This document shows, piece by piece, positions 15,395-23,165 of a DNA stretch of 23,408 nt (positions are counted from its first letter, which is position 1; each line of letters opens with the position of its first letter). The notes under the pieces were generated by a model. It did not search any database, was not told where the DNA came from, and was given only the letters and a program-made list of their open reading frames with translations. The position numbers and the translations under genes are program-made. The stretch is from UBA57 sp013378375 (lineage in GTDB: Archaea > Thermoproteota > Nitrososphaeria > Nitrososphaerales > UBA57): positions 1-23,408 of the forward strand of contig JACAFT010000017.1 in NCBI GenBank assembly GCA_013378375.1, in the 5' to 3' direction.

Positions 15395-17707
15395 TTATTC
15401 TCCTTTGGATCTAGTGTATAGAACGCCAGATACGACTACAAGAACTACACCAAGACCAATTGCAACATATGAAACTGGACTGATTACTTCTTCAGTTGTA
15501 ACGACTTCTACTTCAACGTCGATTTCTTTGATTACTTCTTTAGGTATTTCTACGATTTTCTCGACTTGAACTTCTTTGACTACTTCATTTTCGACTAGCC
15601 TTTCGACTTCAACTACGCGTTCGACTTCAACTTCGCGAACTACTTCTTGTTGTTGGACAACTACCTCTATCTCAGGTAATTCATCAGGTAGACCATATGC
15701 AGCTAAAGCACCAGGTAAACTGTTGCTAGCGAATAAGAATCCACCACCACCACCAATGTAAATTAATACTTTGTAGTTGCCATCAGTGTCTGCACCGATT
15801 GTTGGTAAGACACTAATTGGTACACCAAATAGTTTTTTATCTAGGATTTCACCAGTCGTAGCATCCATCATGTACATGTTTCCGTCACTAGCATATGCAT
15901 AGACGACGTTACCACTTACCATGACACCACCTCGATATGAAACACCTTCCAAGTATGTACTCCATACAGCTTCACCAGTTATACGATCAACTGCCCATAT
16001 GGTAGAGTTCTTTGGTTCGATTTGTTGGATTGTACTTCCTTGATTACCAAAGTCACGTACATTGTTTATTTGGAATTCTCTTGGTGAGTTTTGTACACCC
16101 ATAAAGATGTATTTTTCATTCATTGCCATATCTGATTCGATGTGTGCCCAAGCGTTAGGTCCTTGTGCAATACCCGCACGGTCCTTTTCAGTACATGCAG
16201 ATTTACAATTTTGTGTCATCCAGTCTTTGTTCATGTGTTCAAATACCATATTACAACATGCGTCAGGTCCTTCAGGATCTGGGCCATTGTCGGTTTGCGA
16301 ATCTAGACCGTAATTCCAACCAATTATATCTCTTTCAATACTTGGAGGATCGAAAATCCAGATAGGTTCACCTGTTGCAGCATCTAATGTGTAAACTATT
16401 CCGTTTTTACATGATGCAGTATAGGCATCCTTACCATTGATTTGATGGATCATACCTCCCCATGAACAGTCCATGTCCCAGAGATCGTGTGGAAGAGCTG
16501 CAAAGCCCCAACACAAATCACCAGTCTTTGCATTAACTGCAATTAGTGCACTTCCATAGAGATTTGGACCGAATCGAAGAGTTCCATTAGGATATGGACC
16601 TACATCACCAGTTCCCATGTAAACACAGCCAGTTTCTGCGCTGTATGGCATATTGCCCCATACAACTGAGAATGCACTAGCAGTGTGTATCTCACCGAAG
16701 TGAGGAGTACCTGGTTTCATATTAATCCAGTCATTGTTAACAGCATCTTCAGGCACATCATTACAATTAATTGCAAGGTGTGTACCGCCAGAGGCTAAGT
16801 ATTTTGGATATTCAAAGTACCATACTTTTCCATTTGTTATAGCACATTGGTCTTGTGCCCAAGTAGGTTGACTACCGTCACCTGGAGGCATAATCCAATT
16901 ACGATATGCTTCTGTAGGATTAGCAGGATCGCTGATGTCAATTCCAATAATACTGGAACGTCCACCACCACCACTTCGACCCATTGCAGGCCAAACAATT
17001 ATATCATCTATAATTTGAGGTGGATGATTTTGAATACCACTCATGTATCCTTTATTTTTAAATTCACCGTTGTGATCTGGATCAAGAGGATTACCTAACT
17101 GTGCGGCAGTGCCACAAAGTATTCCAGGTCCAATATCCCAAGCTAATGTTCCATCATCAGCATTGATTGCAGACAACCAACATGGCATAGAGCTCATTAT
17201 GAGTTCATTGCGATCTCTATAATAATTTAGAGCATGTGTGTGTCCATATTGTCCTTGCAAATATGGATATTCTGCAAACCATGCGTCAAAATCAGCAAGG
17301 GTTGTTAGAACGTCGGTGAACCAAACTTGTTTTCCGGTTTTTGCATCAACTGCATGAAGTTCTTTATTGTTCTTCGCAGTGTATACAATACCATCTACAA
17401 CGATAGGGGGAGCAGAAGATCCTTCTTGCACAGTATTAGGAAATGTTGTGTCTCCAGTTTGTTGGAATGGATAAATCCATTTCATTTCTAGATACTGAAC
17501 ATTGTCACTATTGACTTGTGTTTGAGGGCTGTAACTTCCGCCATCACTTCCATAATTTATCCATTCCCAATTTCCTGTTGCGGAAGTAGGAATAGCCTCT
17601 GCTTTAGGAACTGTCTGAGAAACACCAAAGTTTCCGGCGACAACTAAAGTAGTTGCTAATAGTAGCATAAGTACTACTAAGGATATTAACCAATTACCAC
17701 GGTTCAT
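15395..17707 (-). CDS. Membrane-anchored PQQ-dependent dehydrogenase 2 with D-x-D motif
   Basis: A 770-residue quinoprotein dehydrogenase homologue, expected to oxidise an alcohol or related substrate outside the membrane using PQQ. A signal peptide (about 6-30) is followed by a propeller body with repeats such as DAKTGKQVW, DDGTLAW, NAKTGDLCW, DAATGEPIW and DRITGEAVW. The active-site motif is HDLWDMDC (407-414): D411 matches the catalytic Asp and D413 the extra Asp of lanthanide-type XoxF enzymes. The other metal ligands look altered: the Asn position is D368 (GTGDVGPY) and the Glu position falls in GGGG (246-249). A four-Cys insertion (484, 485, 501, 505), a V/E-rich stalk (about 680-740) and a C-terminal helix (743-765) complete it. 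Base composition is far less AT-rich than its neighbours. ATG start with a strong TATA box. Confidence 0.9.
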   Translation of the reverse strand: MNRGNWLISLVVLMLLLATTLVVAGNFGVSQTVPKAEAIPTSATGNWEWINYGSDGGSYSPQTQVNSDNVQYLEMKWIYPFQQTGDTTFPNTVQEGSSAPPIVVDGIVYTAKNNKELHAVDAKTGKQVWFTDVLTTLADFDAWFAEYPYLQGQYGHTHALNYYRDRNELIMSSMPCWLSAINADDGTLAWDIGPGILCGTAAQLGNPLDPDHNGEFKNKGYMSGIQNHPPQIIDDIIVWPAMGRSGGGGRSSIIGIDISDPANPTEAYRNWIMPPGDGSQPTWAQDQCAITNGKVWYFEYPKYLASGGTHLAINCNDVPEDAVNNDWINMKPGTPHFGEIHTASAFSVVWGNMPYSAETGCVYMGTGDVGPYPNGTLRFGPNLYGSALIAVNAKTGDLCWGFAALPHDLWDMDCSWGGMIHQINGKDAYTASCKNGIVYTLDAATGEPIWIFDPPSIERDIIGWNYGLDSQTDNGPDPEGPDACCNMVFEHMNKDWMTQNCKSACTEKDRAGIAQGPNAWAHIESDMAMNEKYIFMGVQNSPREFQINNVRDFGNQGSTIQQIEPKNSTIWAVDRITGEAVWSTYLEGVSYRGGVMVSGNVVYAYASDGNMYMMDATTGEILDKKLFGVPISVLPTIGADTDGNYKVLIYIGGGGGFLFASNSLPGALAAYGLPDELPEIEVVVQQQEVVREVEVERVVEVERLVENEVVKEVQVEKIVEIPKEVIKEIDVEVEVVTTEEVISPVSYVAIGLGVVLVVVSGVLYTRSKGE
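15500..15670 (-). repeat. Imperfect short repeats encoding the V/E-rich stalk of PQQ protein 2
   Basis: The DNA consists of repeated variants of TTCGACTTCAACT(A/T)CGCG-like units (plus-strand reading), coding for alternating Val/Glu with Arg, Lys or Gln. The encoded segment (about residues 680-738) has motifs REVEVER, VEVERLVE, KEVQVEK and DVEVEV. It joins the propeller to the membrane helix. It is a protein-level repeat visible in DNA, not a mobile repeat. Confidence 0.6.
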
Positions 17708-17727
17708 AAATGGTACGCCTTCTTATG

Positions 17728-17740
17728 TTATATAAAATTT
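17728..17740 (-). promoter_or_regulatory. TATA box of PQQ dehydrogenase 2
   Basis: The minus strand reads AAATTTTATATAA, with TTTATATAA centred about 26 nt before the ATG at 17707. That is the exact distance for leaderless transcription and the best-looking box in the window, fitting a strongly expressed gene. A GAAGG sequence 12 nt before the ATG is too far to be a convincing ribosome site. Confidence 0.6.
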
Positions 17741-17821
17741 CCAGAAAATTATAATATATTATATTATGAATGAAAAATTTAATAATTAATTAATAAAATA
17801 TTCAGTCCGGTTAATAACAAA

Positions 17822-17830
17822 CATATATAT
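17822..17830 (+). promoter_or_regulatory. Putative TATA box of the tRNA-binding protein gene
   Basis: CATATATAT is centred about 23 nt before the TTG at 17849 and 29 nt before a second in-frame TTG at 17855. Both are compatible with leaderless translation, so the box does not settle the start. Confidence 0.4.
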
Positions 17831-17848
17831 CATTATAAAATCGATATT

Positions 17849-18181
17849 TTGACATTGAATATAATTAATTTTGAGGATTTTAAAAAATTAGACATAAGAG
17901 TCGGAAAAATTATCAACGCAGAATCAATTCATGGTTCTGATAAATTAATTAAAATGGAAATTGATCTAGGCAATGTAAAAAAACAAATTGTTGCAGGAAT
18001 TGCAAAATATTATTCGTTAGATAATTTAAAAGATAAAAGAGTAATAGTTTTAGTTAATCTAGAACCAAGAAAAATTTTTGGTGTAGAATCACAAGGAATG
18101 TTACTTGCAGCTGTAGAGGAAGACATAGTATCGTTATTACAAACAGATAAAGAAATTAGTCCAGGTTCATTAATTGGATAA
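17849..18181 (+). CDS. Stand-alone tRNA-binding domain (MetRS beta / Trbp111 type)
   Basis: A 110-residue OB-fold protein of the tRNA_bind family, the domain found at the C-terminus of many MetRS chains and as free Trbp111, which dimerises and holds the tRNA elbow. The family pattern is clear: DFKKLDIRVGKIINAESIHG (about 10-29), the SDKLIKMEIDLG strand, QIVAGIAKYY, and NLEPRKIFGVESQGMLLAA near the end. It probably completes the MetRS encoded at 13621-15282, which lacks this domain. No ATG exists upstream; TTG at 17849 is taken as the start, with TTG at 17855 as an alternative. Its TAA abuts the TAA of the convergent gene within TAATTA. Confidence 0.9.
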   Translation: MTLNIINFEDFKKLDIRVGKIINAESIHGSDKLIKMEIDLGNVKKQIVAGIAKYYSLDNLKDKRVIVLVNLEPRKIFGVESQGMLLAAVEEDIVSLLQTDKEISPGSLIG

Positions 18182-20119
18182 TTATCCTTTGAAATATTTT
18201 AACAATAATTTAATTGTCAAGAATAAAACAATAATTGATTCTAATAGAATTATAATTGTAAATATTTGATCTTGTTGTTCTAATGTTGTGACATTGAATA
18301 TAATTAAACCAGATTCATTAATAACTTCAGTACGTTGAGATTCGATTTGTCCGTCTATCAAATGAGTAATTGTATACTCGCCGTCAGGTAATTTTAATCT
18401 AGGAAGGTCAATTAAATTAGAAGTAAATTCTTCATTTCCTTTTTCAATAATAATTGTTCCTTCGATAAATGGTTGTTCAAATTCATCAAATACAGCTATA
18501 TCAACAGTATTAACATCGACATTAATTTCTACAGAATCAGGAAATCCAATTGAATTATCTCCATCAATAATATTAAAATCAGATATAGCAAAATTAAAAA
18601 TCTTAATTCCAGATATAGAAAATGTATCCTGATAAGTATCACCTAACACAAATGTCTGTCCTTTAAAGAAACCAGTATTAAAATCACCACTAAGATCAAG
18701 ATTATAAACAGGTATAGGTCCTACATTATCTTTAACCACAATAGAAGAAATTGGAATTTCAATTTGTTTTAAATTACTAAACGTGGTCACGCCGTGTGAT
18801 TTACCACTAATATGGAGTTCTGGAGAAGATGGGAGATAAGTATCTAAATAAACCATTAATTGATCGTCAGATGATAATGAATGTGCAATTAATTTGTATT
18901 GCCCAGATGGAACTACGTAAACAGGAACATAAGTATTCAGATTTCCAATACTTGGAGAATTAGAAAATATATGAATAAAATGAAGTCCGTATTGTAGAGG
19001 TGCATCTCCAGCAATTGATTTGCCAATTTCAGGAATAATAAATTGACCTGTAGATTCTGTAGTACTAATAACAGAAAAAGAAGTATATGCAATTGTACCA
19101 TTTTTTTCAAGACTAACCAACGAATTCATATTACTTGCATCAACAGTAACTTTTCTTGGGCTTTCTAAAACAAATTCAATTATTTCTCCACTTGGCGTAA
19201 AATCATCAAGAGTATTGTTATATCGAATAAGATATTCAGAATTTGGATTAATTACACTAGGATATTCAATTGTGCCAAATTCTCCATTAATCATAGTCAA
19301 TTCATCAGAAGGTTCTAAAATAGCAATTTCTAACGAATTATCTTTAGTAAGAATAAGACTATTATCAAGTAAAGAAAGATCTGGATTAAATTCAGGGATT
19401 GAAACAGGCCCTACTACAAAAATCGTTGATTCTTGAAATGATGCTTCTTCAGTAGGTCGATTTTCAGGTCTTTGTTGTTCGTCCCGGGGGATTCTAGTAC
19501 AATCAAGAAATGTAAACTGTGATTCAAGAGTTCCAAGTGTATCTCTATCTTGACCCTGTTCAATTTCCATCCTAACTAGAATTCCTTGAAGAGTTTGATT
19601 ACCAAAACCTCCTATTGTATTTCTTAATCTAGATATTTCTGCACCACGTTCCTGTATATCTTTTCTTAATTCATCGATATCATTTTGTAATGAAACACAA
19701 GTAAAATCATTATCTCCACCAGAATTTGTTTTTTGAACACGAAGACTATATTCAATTATTTCTCCATTGCCAGGAGCTGGAAATTCTAATTTTGTAACAA
19801 CACGTGTAGGAACTGTAGCTCTAAAAATATGTTCTTGGCCAGTAATTCCAAGAGTAACAATCACTTGTTCGTTAGATTGAATAAATAAATCCTCGCCAGG
19901 TCCAATAGAAAGAACACTTCCAGAAACAGGAATAACTACATTATCTTCAATAAAACCAATATAAGCAAAATCATCTTCAGTATTACGAACTTGAGATGAA
20001 CAACCAGGAGGAAGTGGAATACCTTCACACTCTCTGCTAGGAAGTTGTGAAAATGAAATAGGAATTAGAAAGATAGAAAAAATCAAAATAGCGACAGATA
20101 GTAAAACAAACTTTTTCAT
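18182..20119 (-). CDS. Large exported membrane-anchored protein with cysteine-clasped coiled coil
   Basis: I recognise no family. The 645-residue protein has a signal peptide (about 1-24), an outer region, and a C-terminal helix (about 618-640) with a short basic cytoplasmic tail. Residues 142-206 are predicted helical: heptad-like LQNDIDELRKDIQERGAEIS, a Gly-rich turn (GGFGNQ, 170-175), then a second helix. They are flanked by C141 and C207, which could form a disulfide clasp. C31 and C40 may make another. The rest looks beta-rich, like stacked Ig or CARDB-type domains. The chosen ATG follows a GTGAT site by 4 nt and lies 1 nt after the upstream stop; an in-frame ATG at 20137 is less likely. 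It is the last gene of the MoxR/DUF58 cassette, so it may be the client or effector. Confidence 0.8.
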   Translation of the reverse strand: MKKFVLLSVAILIFSIFLIPISFSQLPSRECEGIPLPPGCSSQVRNTEDDFAYIGFIEDNVVIPVSGSVLSIGPGEDLFIQSNEQVIVTLGITGQEHIFRATVPTRVVTKLEFPAPGNGEIIEYSLRVQKTNSGGDNDFTCVSLQNDIDELRKDIQERGAEISRLRNTIGGFGNQTLQGILVRMEIEQGQDRDTLGTLESQFTFLDCTRIPRDEQQRPENRPTEEASFQESTIFVVGPVSIPEFNPDLSLLDNSLILTKDNSLEIAILEPSDELTMINGEFGTIEYPSVINPNSEYLIRYNNTLDDFTPSGEIIEFVLESPRKVTVDASNMNSLVSLEKNGTIAYTSFSVISTTESTGQFIIPEIGKSIAGDAPLQYGLHFIHIFSNSPSIGNLNTYVPVYVVPSGQYKLIAHSLSSDDQLMVYLDTYLPSSPELHISGKSHGVTTFSNLKQIEIPISSIVVKDNVGPIPVYNLDLSGDFNTGFFKGQTFVLGDTYQDTFSISGIKIFNFAISDFNIIDGDNSIGFPDSVEINVDVNTVDIAVFDEFEQPFIEGTIIIEKGNEEFTSNLIDLPRLKLPDGEYTITHLIDGQIESQRTEVINESGLIIFNVTTLEQQDQIFTIIILLESIIVLFLTIKLLLKYFKG

Positions 20120-20120
20120 G

Positions 20121-20960
20121 TCAATCACGCTCCACAAAATATAGACTTAGAAGGATAAATCCAACAACAAGAACAGGCGGAATTATCGTGACCAGATAGG
20201 GAGCAAAATTAGTAATTGCCAGAGATATAAAATAAACAGGAAACAGTAACAGAGCACTACCTAAGGTTAACAGAGCAACTGCAAGACGTAATGAACTAAC
20301 CATTTTAGCTTCACCAGAAGGATTATCCCTAACCTCAGTAAGTCTAACTTGTGCAGCGAGTGCTGAAAATGTTATTCCAGGTATAGCAAAAGCCATACCA
20401 ATTTTTACATAACCTATAAGAGGAAGTTCTAATGGATGTCCCTGATATCCAATATATGACGCAATTCCTGCAACTTGATCAAATGCCAATAATAAAGAGA
20501 ACTGCTCTCCAGTAATTTGACCAGCCAAACATCCTGCATAAATCATTAATGCCATCATGTATGCAAAAAAGAAATAAAGAACTTTTCCAAAAGCACCAAC
20601 TCCATCCCCAAAAACAACCCTAAACAATGAAACTGTAGTACCTATCAAAAGATATGCAAGAAATGCAGCGATGAAATCACTTGGATTACCTGTTGCAAGA
20701 ATAGAAAACATTGGAATAATTATTGGTAAAATCAGTAGAAAGCTTTCAAACACAACCTGAACAGTTGCACTGAGTGAACGAATAAAACCAATCTGTTTAA
20801 GTAATAAATATACTGCAATTAGACCAAAAGCGCTAAAAAAGGCAAGAGATGAAAGATATGAAACAAAGGTTGCAAGAACGACAGGATTAGCAATCATTAC
20901 AGCAATAGGAATTACAGAAAGAGCAGATATATAGGTTCTAAGTTCTCTTAACGGTAGCAT
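20121..20960 (-). CDS. Polytopic membrane protein of the MoxR/DUF58 cassette
   Basis: A 279-residue protein with seven or eight hydrophobic segments (roughly 10-30, 33-53, 70-90, 95-117, 122-146, 180-205, 225-247, 252-275) and few charged residues. I do not recognise a family, and no catalytic motif is evident. A loop around VRLTEVRDNPSGEAK (about 207-221) is the main polar region. The start overlaps the DUF58 gene by 23 nt; the ATG is supported by a GGAGG ribosome site (20970-20974) 9 nt upstream. The stop is 1 nt before the next gene's ATG. This tight packing indicates a membrane partner of the DUF58 and exported proteins, perhaps a scaffold or channel; this is inference from position only. 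Confidence 0.8.
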   Translation of the reverse strand: MLPLRELRTYISALSVIPIAVMIANPVVLATFVSYLSSLAFFSAFGLIAVYLLLKQIGFIRSLSATVQVVFESFLLILPIIIPMFSILATGNPSDFIAAFLAYLLIGTTVSLFRVVFGDGVGAFGKVLYFFFAYMMALMIYAGCLAGQITGEQFSLLLAFDQVAGIASYIGYQGHPLELPLIGYVKIGMAFAIPGITFSALAAQVRLTEVRDNPSGEAKMVSSLRLAVALLTLGSALLLFPVYFISLAITNFAPYLVTIIPPVLVVGFILLSLYFVERD

Positions 20961-22170
20961 ATGACCATTCCTCCATTTTTTTCATTGTTTCACGAATAGT
21001 AGCATGATCTGTCAACAAAAGTTCAATACCATTTTTTTTCACAGTATCTTGAATTTGTTTAGCTCGTTCAAGATTATCTTCATTATAAATTAAAATTATA
21101 ACTAGTTCTCGAGTAGATTTTAATTTGGACAAATAGGATTCAATCAACCGATCATCAGTTCTTCCTAAAATCAGAACAAAACTATTTCCAAATTCAGATG
21201 CAGAAAAATCAAGATACGAATTAGTAAAACTAGTAATTAGAAAACGATCATTTGAAGGTTGTACTTTAGCAAGATTACGTAATAACGAATCAACATGAGA
21301 TTCCCCACGAGAAGGTTTTACTACAGTACGGGGTCGTGTATCAAAAAGAACCAGACCAGTTCTAGTTCCACGTTTAATAAAATTGTATGACAATGACGCA
21401 GCTAAATCAGCAGCAAGGTCGAGTGATATTTGATCTCCGTTAGGGAGTTCCATATCCTTACCTATATCTACAACAACTGTAATTGCTTGTCCTTCTTCTC
21501 CTGCAGTAATTTTTGATTTTGGTTTATGATCAGGAGATTTAGCCATAGCCTTCCATGAGATAATCTTAAAATCGTCTCCGGGTTGATAATCTCGGATTCC
21601 CCATACTTCACTGCTACGTCCTTGTTTAACGGCAGATGAAACACCCAATAATCCAGCGGCAGATGTTTGTGGAGAAGTTTCAAAAGGATAAATGTGAGGC
21701 AGAACGAGTAGTTCAGATTCATCTTTCGAGGTAATTGTAATACCAGATAACAACAACCAGTCTTTAACAACAACTTTTGTATTAGAAATTTTATGAATTC
21801 CTCTTCGATCAGCAAGAAAAGTTTTTTTTAAATCATAGGTTTCGCCAGGTTGAAAAACAACAGTTCCAGTATTAATATTAAGTCCCAAACTTCTACAATC
21901 AAATTCTACTGATGCATTAGCTGGAAAACGTCCATTATATTTCATAGAAAGTGTGGTATTGATATCTTCTGGAGGCATGACTTGATATTTATCAAATACA
22001 CGTGTTATTTCAAAACTATCAAAAGGTTTTAGAAATTTAAAGAGAATCAAATTAAGAGACAAAGCAAGCATTACAGACAACATAGCCAAAGTAGCATCAG
22101 GCAATAAAGCAAGACTACATAGTGTCATTAATCCAAAAAAACCAATCAGAAGACGAATATGTTTCTTCAT
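20938..22170 (-). CDS. DUF58 domain protein (VWA-like, MoxR-associated)
   Basis: A 410-residue protein with two N-terminal membrane helices (about 5-23 and 25-45), a beta-rich segment, then the DUF58 core. The family signature is VWGIRDYQPGDDFKIISWKA (189-208). The following VWA-like strand reads TVVVDIGKDM (231-240), where the metal site D-x-S-x-S would be; the serines are Gly and Asp, so a normal MIDAS metal site is doubtful. DUF58 proteins are typically encoded beside MoxR ATPases and are thought to work with them in assembling or activating extracytoplasmic complexes. The gene starts 6 nt after the MoxR stop and overlaps the next gene by 23 nt. Confidence 0.92.
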   Translation of the reverse strand: MKKHIRLLIGFFGLMTLCSLALLPDATLAMLSVMLALSLNLILFKFLKPFDSFEITRVFDKYQVMPPEDINTTLSMKYNGRFPANASVEFDCRSLGLNINTGTVVFQPGETYDLKKTFLADRRGIHKISNTKVVVKDWLLLSGITITSKDESELLVLPHIYPFETSPQTSAAGLLGVSSAVKQGRSSEVWGIRDYQPGDDFKIISWKAMAKSPDHKPKSKITAGEEGQAITVVVDIGKDMELPNGDQISLDLAADLAASLSYNFIKRGTRTGLVLFDTRPRTVVKPSRGESHVDSLLRNLAKVQPSNDRFLITSFTNSYLDFSASEFGNSFVLILGRTDDRLIESYLSKLKSTRELVIILIYNEDNLERAKQIQDTVKKNGIELLLTDHATIRETMKKMEEWSYATVKRT

Positions 22171-22176
22171 TTTATA

Positions 22177-23163
22177 TCAAACAGTAATATTTACTTCATC
22201 AATACAAGTCTGAATTATTCCCTTAAGATATGACATTGCAGAATTATCATCTGAATCGTCAAGATCAAGTAATGCATTTTGTTGTAATATTAATCGATGA
22301 TTAAAAACGTCAAATGCTACGGCTTTGACGTCGTCAGGAACAACATATGTTCTTCCTTCAGTAACAGCTGCATAACCCTTAGCTGCATACAACAGGGCAA
22401 CTGCAGCACGAGGACTTGCTCCCAAGGTTGCTTTTGGTATATTGGAAGTATTCTGAGTAATTGCAGAAACATAGTCAAGAACGTTCTTTTCGGCTTTTAC
22501 AGAAGAATGAATCATGTTTTTTCCTTCCAAAATTGCATTTTTAGAAACAATAGTATTAATTTTAGCAAATCCTTGAATCTTTTTACGAACTATTTCAGAT
22601 TCAGTTTCTTCGTCAGGATAATCTAGAATCAATCTAAATAAGAATCGATCTAATTGTGCTTCAGGAAGAGGATATGTACCTGATTCTAATTCTGAAGAAT
22701 TTTTAGTAGCAAGAACCATAAAAGGTTCATCGAGTTTTCTAGTCATTCCTTCAACACTAACTTGTCTTTCTTGCATACATTCCAACAAGGCAGATTGTGT
22801 CTTAGGAGGAGCACGGTTAATTTCATCCACAAGAACAAAATTAGAAAACACAGGACCAGAACGAAATTCAAATTCACGACTTTTAGGATTATAAATTCGA
22901 GTTCCGGTAATATCTGATGGCATTAAATCTGATGTAGATTGTATCCTGCTCGAATCAGATTCTATAGAATTAGTAAAAAGAGTTGCTAAGAGAGTTTTAC
23001 CAGTTCCTGGAAGCCCTTCGATTAAAACATGGCCACCAACTAAAATAGAAATTAATAATGAATCAACAACAGTTGGATTTCCAACAAAAATATTATTAAT
23101 TTCAGACTTTAATGAATCTGCAAGATTTTTAATATCGTCAGTAGATTTAATAGAATCAATCAT
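22177..23163 (-). CDS. moxR: MoxR-family AAA+ ATPase
   Basis: A complete 328-residue MoxR ATPase, a hexameric cytoplasmic chaperone-like enzyme that remodels partner proteins, usually VWA or DUF58 proteins. Walker A is GLPGTGKT (50-57), Walker B LVDEINRAP (111-119), sensor 1 ATKN with N155, the arginine-finger region LDRFLFR (171-177), and sensor 2 GASPRAAVAL. The C-terminal lid ends with DVKAVAFDVFNHRLILQ. The ATG follows a GGTGA ribosome site (23170-23174) by 6 nt and lies 2 nt after the stop of another MoxR gene. The DUF58 gene follows 6 nt downstream, so all five genes form one transcription unit whose promoter is beyond the right edge. Confidence 0.95.
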   Translation of the reverse strand: MIDSIKSTDDIKNLADSLKSEINNIFVGNPTVVDSLLISILVGGHVLIEGLPGTGKTLLATLFTNSIESDSSRIQSTSDLMPSDITGTRIYNPKSREFEFRSGPVFSNFVLVDEINRAPPKTQSALLECMQERQVSVEGMTRKLDEPFMVLATKNSSELESGTYPLPEAQLDRFLFRLILDYPDEETESEIVRKKIQGFAKINTIVSKNAILEGKNMIHSSVKAEKNVLDYVSAITQNTSNIPKATLGASPRAAVALLYAAKGYAAVTEGRTYVVPDDVKAVAFDVFNHRLILQQNALLDLDDSDDNSAMSYLKGIIQTCIDEVNITV

Positions 23164-23165
23164 AA

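Noticed and set aside
15576..15761. Thr/Ser-rich plus-strand frame opposite the PQQ 2 stalk
   Set aside because: It is the antisense of the Val/Glu repeat, which removes stop codons from the opposite strand. The low-complexity Ser/Thr product shows no domain.
20120..20137. Earlier in-frame ATG for the large exported protein
   Set aside because: It adds six residues before a normal signal peptide. The ATG at 20119 has GTGAT at good spacing and lies just after the upstream stop.
22297..22626. 109-codon plus-strand frame inside moxR
   Set aside because: It lies wholly antisense to a well conserved AAA+ gene and has an implausible Cys/Asn/Phe-rich composition.
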